64,000 nucleotides of DNA from Franzmannia qiaohouensis (GTDB lineage Bacteria > Pseudomonadota > Gammaproteobacteria > Pseudomonadales > Halomonadaceae). Positions 63,094 to 64,000 of the stretch are shown in pieces; the first letter of the stretch is position 1; each line of letters begins with the position of its first letter. Below the pieces are notes generated by a model. That model was given only the letters and a program-made list of their open reading frames with translations. It did not search any database and was not told the origin of the DNA. The translations under genes and the position numbers were made by a program. Location of the stretch: positions 310,001 to 374,000 of the forward strand of contig NZ_JARWAM010000001.1 in assembly GCF_031451695.1 (NCBI RefSeq), in the 5' to 3' direction.

Positions 63094-63573
63094 ATGCTCG
63101 ACGTGGTGCTGTACCAACCCGAGATCCCGCCCAATACCGGCAACCTGATCCGGCTGTGCGCCAATACCGGTTTCCGGCTGCACCTCATCGAGCCGCTGGG
63201 CTTCGTGCTCGACGACAAGCGCCTGCGGCGTGCCGGCCTCGACTACCATGAGTGGGCGGCGGTGCGCGTGCACCGCAACTGGCCGGCCTTTGTCGAGGCG
63301 CTGGCACCCGAGCGGATATTTGCCGTATCGACCCGCGGTCGCAGCGGCTACCATGAGCCGAGCTATCGCCGCGGCGATGCGCTGGTGTTCGGCCCCGAGA
63401 CCCGCGGCCTGCCCCAGGCGCTGCTCGATGCCCTGCCACCCGAGCAGCGCCTGCGTATTCCCATGCTAGCCGATAGCCGCAGCCTGAACCTCTCCAATGC
63501 CTGCGCCATCATCGTCTACGAGGCCTGGCGGCAGCTGGGGTTCGCCGGTGCCAGCGAGCCCACCAAGGAGTAA
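63094..63573 (+). CDS. trmL: tRNA (cytidine(34)-2'-O)-methyltransferase
   Basis: TrmL methylates the wobble ribose of tRNA-Leu. This 159-residue SPOUT protein has QPEIPPNTGNLIRLCANTGF, LVFGPETRGLP and the knot end DSRSLNLSNACAIIVYEAWRQ. Start ATG 63094 is the first conserved residue. It ends 3 bases before rep, so the two are probably co-transcribed. Confidence 0.96.
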   Translation: MLDVVLYQPEIPPNTGNLIRLCANTGFRLHLIEPLGFVLDDKRLRRAGLDYHEWAAVRVHRNWPAFVEALAPERIFAVSTRGRSGYHEPSYRRGDALVFGPETRGLPQALLDALPPEQRLRIPMLADSRSLNLSNACAIIVYEAWRQLGFAGASEPTKE

Positions 63574-63576
63574 GCG

Positions 63577-64000
63577 ATGTCGATCCAGCAGCGCCTGGCC
63601 AAGCTCAATCCCCGCCAGCAGGACGCCGTGCGCTATATCGACGGGCCTTGCCTGGTATTGGCCGGGGCCGGCTCGGGCAAGACCAGCGTGATCACCACCA
63701 AGATCGCCTACCTGGTGCAGGAGTGCGGCATGAGCGCCCGGCGCATCGCCGCGGTGACCTTCACCAACAAGGCCGCCCGCGAGATGAAGGAGCGCGTCGG
63801 TCAGATGCTCAAGGGCAAGGAGGGCCACGGCCTGACCGTCTCGACCTTCCACACCCTGGGGCTCAACATCATCCGCGGCGAGCTCAAGGCGCTAGGCTAC
63901 AAGCCGGGCTTCTCGCTGTTCGACCCCGAGGATGCCAAGGCGCTGCTGCGCGACCTGATGAACAAGGACGCCCAGGTCGACGCCGAGCAAATCAACGCCG
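63577..64000 (+). CDS. rep: ATP-dependent DNA helicase Rep (5' part)
   Basis: Only the first 141 residues are inside the window. They show the SF1A helicase start: MSIQQRLAKLNPRQQDAVRY, P-loop GAGSGKTSV (Lys35), AVTFTNKAAREMKERVGQ and STFHTLGLNIIRGE. The TFHTLG version, unlike the TFHSIAHRLLR of UvrD, indicates Rep, the replisome-associated accessory helicase. Confidence 0.9.
   Translation, partial: MSIQQRLAKLNPRQQDAVRYIDGPCLVLAGAGSGKTSVITTKIAYLVQECGMSARRIAAVTFTNKAAREMKERVGQMLKGKEGHGLTVSTFHTLGLNIIRGELKALGYKPGFSLFDPEDAKALLRDLMNKDAQVDAEQINA

Overview
The window is a GC-rich (roughly 65%) stretch of a gammaproteobacterial chromosome. Gene content and neighbourhoods point to Halomonadaceae (Halomonas-like): several gene orders match those known from Pseudomonas and relatives (glmU-glmR-glmS, phoB-phoR/ubiA-ubiC/rubB-HU, oxyR-recG, gmk-rpoZ-spoT-ridA, yicC/rph-crc-pyrE), while the protein sequences are acidic in the way usual for moderate halophiles. 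The genus is inferred, not proven. The atp operon at the left edge usually lies near oriC in this group. I see no tRNA, rRNA, CRISPR array, insertion sequence or prophage.

Layout. 1-6714: atpI (3' end) and the full atpBEFHAGDC operon with a strong terminator. 6835-11657: mgtE, uppP, apbE, glmU. 11798-14420: DeoR-type regulator glmR, with a promoter/operator candidate, then glmS. 14539-20878: a DUF945 protein, a DUF72 protein, a small unknown gene, hexR and uvrD. 20970-21064: a REP-like palindromic element. 21221-29509: an orphan TRAP binding protein, yciA, a PstS-like protein, then pstC-pstA-pstB-phoU-cysZ behind a PHO box. 29511-35138 (minus): a five-gene oligopeptide-type ABC transporter. 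35293-38839 (minus): phoR, phoB with its own PHO box, ubiA, ubiC. 38927-43204: rubB, an HU gene, an SCP2-like protein, yccS. 43249-46247 (minus): oxyR-recG. 46328-51537: a YeeZ-like dehydrogenase, pagL with a possible remnant of a second copy, and gmk-rpoZ-spoT-ridA. 51853-54098: a DUF1611 (DgcN-like) gene coupled to a PLP racemase. 54161-58327 (minus): a compact four-gene Csu-type (archaic) chaperone-usher pilus operon, headed by about 0.6 kb of AT-rich DNA with two palindromes. 59059-64000: yicC, rph, a Crc-like protein with no nuclease active site, pyrE, yfaZ, trmL and the 5' part of rep.

How it fits together. The phosphate genes form one circuit: PhoR/PhoB, PstCAB/PhoU and a PstS-like protein, with PHO-box matches at phoB and at pstC. 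glmU and glmS supply UDP-GlcNAc for the wall, with a dedicated regulator between them; uppP recycles the lipid carrier for the same process. gmk, rpoZ and spoT link guanine nucleotides, RNA polymerase and (p)ppGpp. oxyR-recG pairs peroxide sensing with fork repair. HexR and the Crc-like protein suggest carbon control of the pseudomonad type. Most of the window is core genome; the accessory-looking parts are the Csu-type operon with its leader, the pagL neighbourhood, the DUF1611/racemase pair and the peptide ABC transporter.
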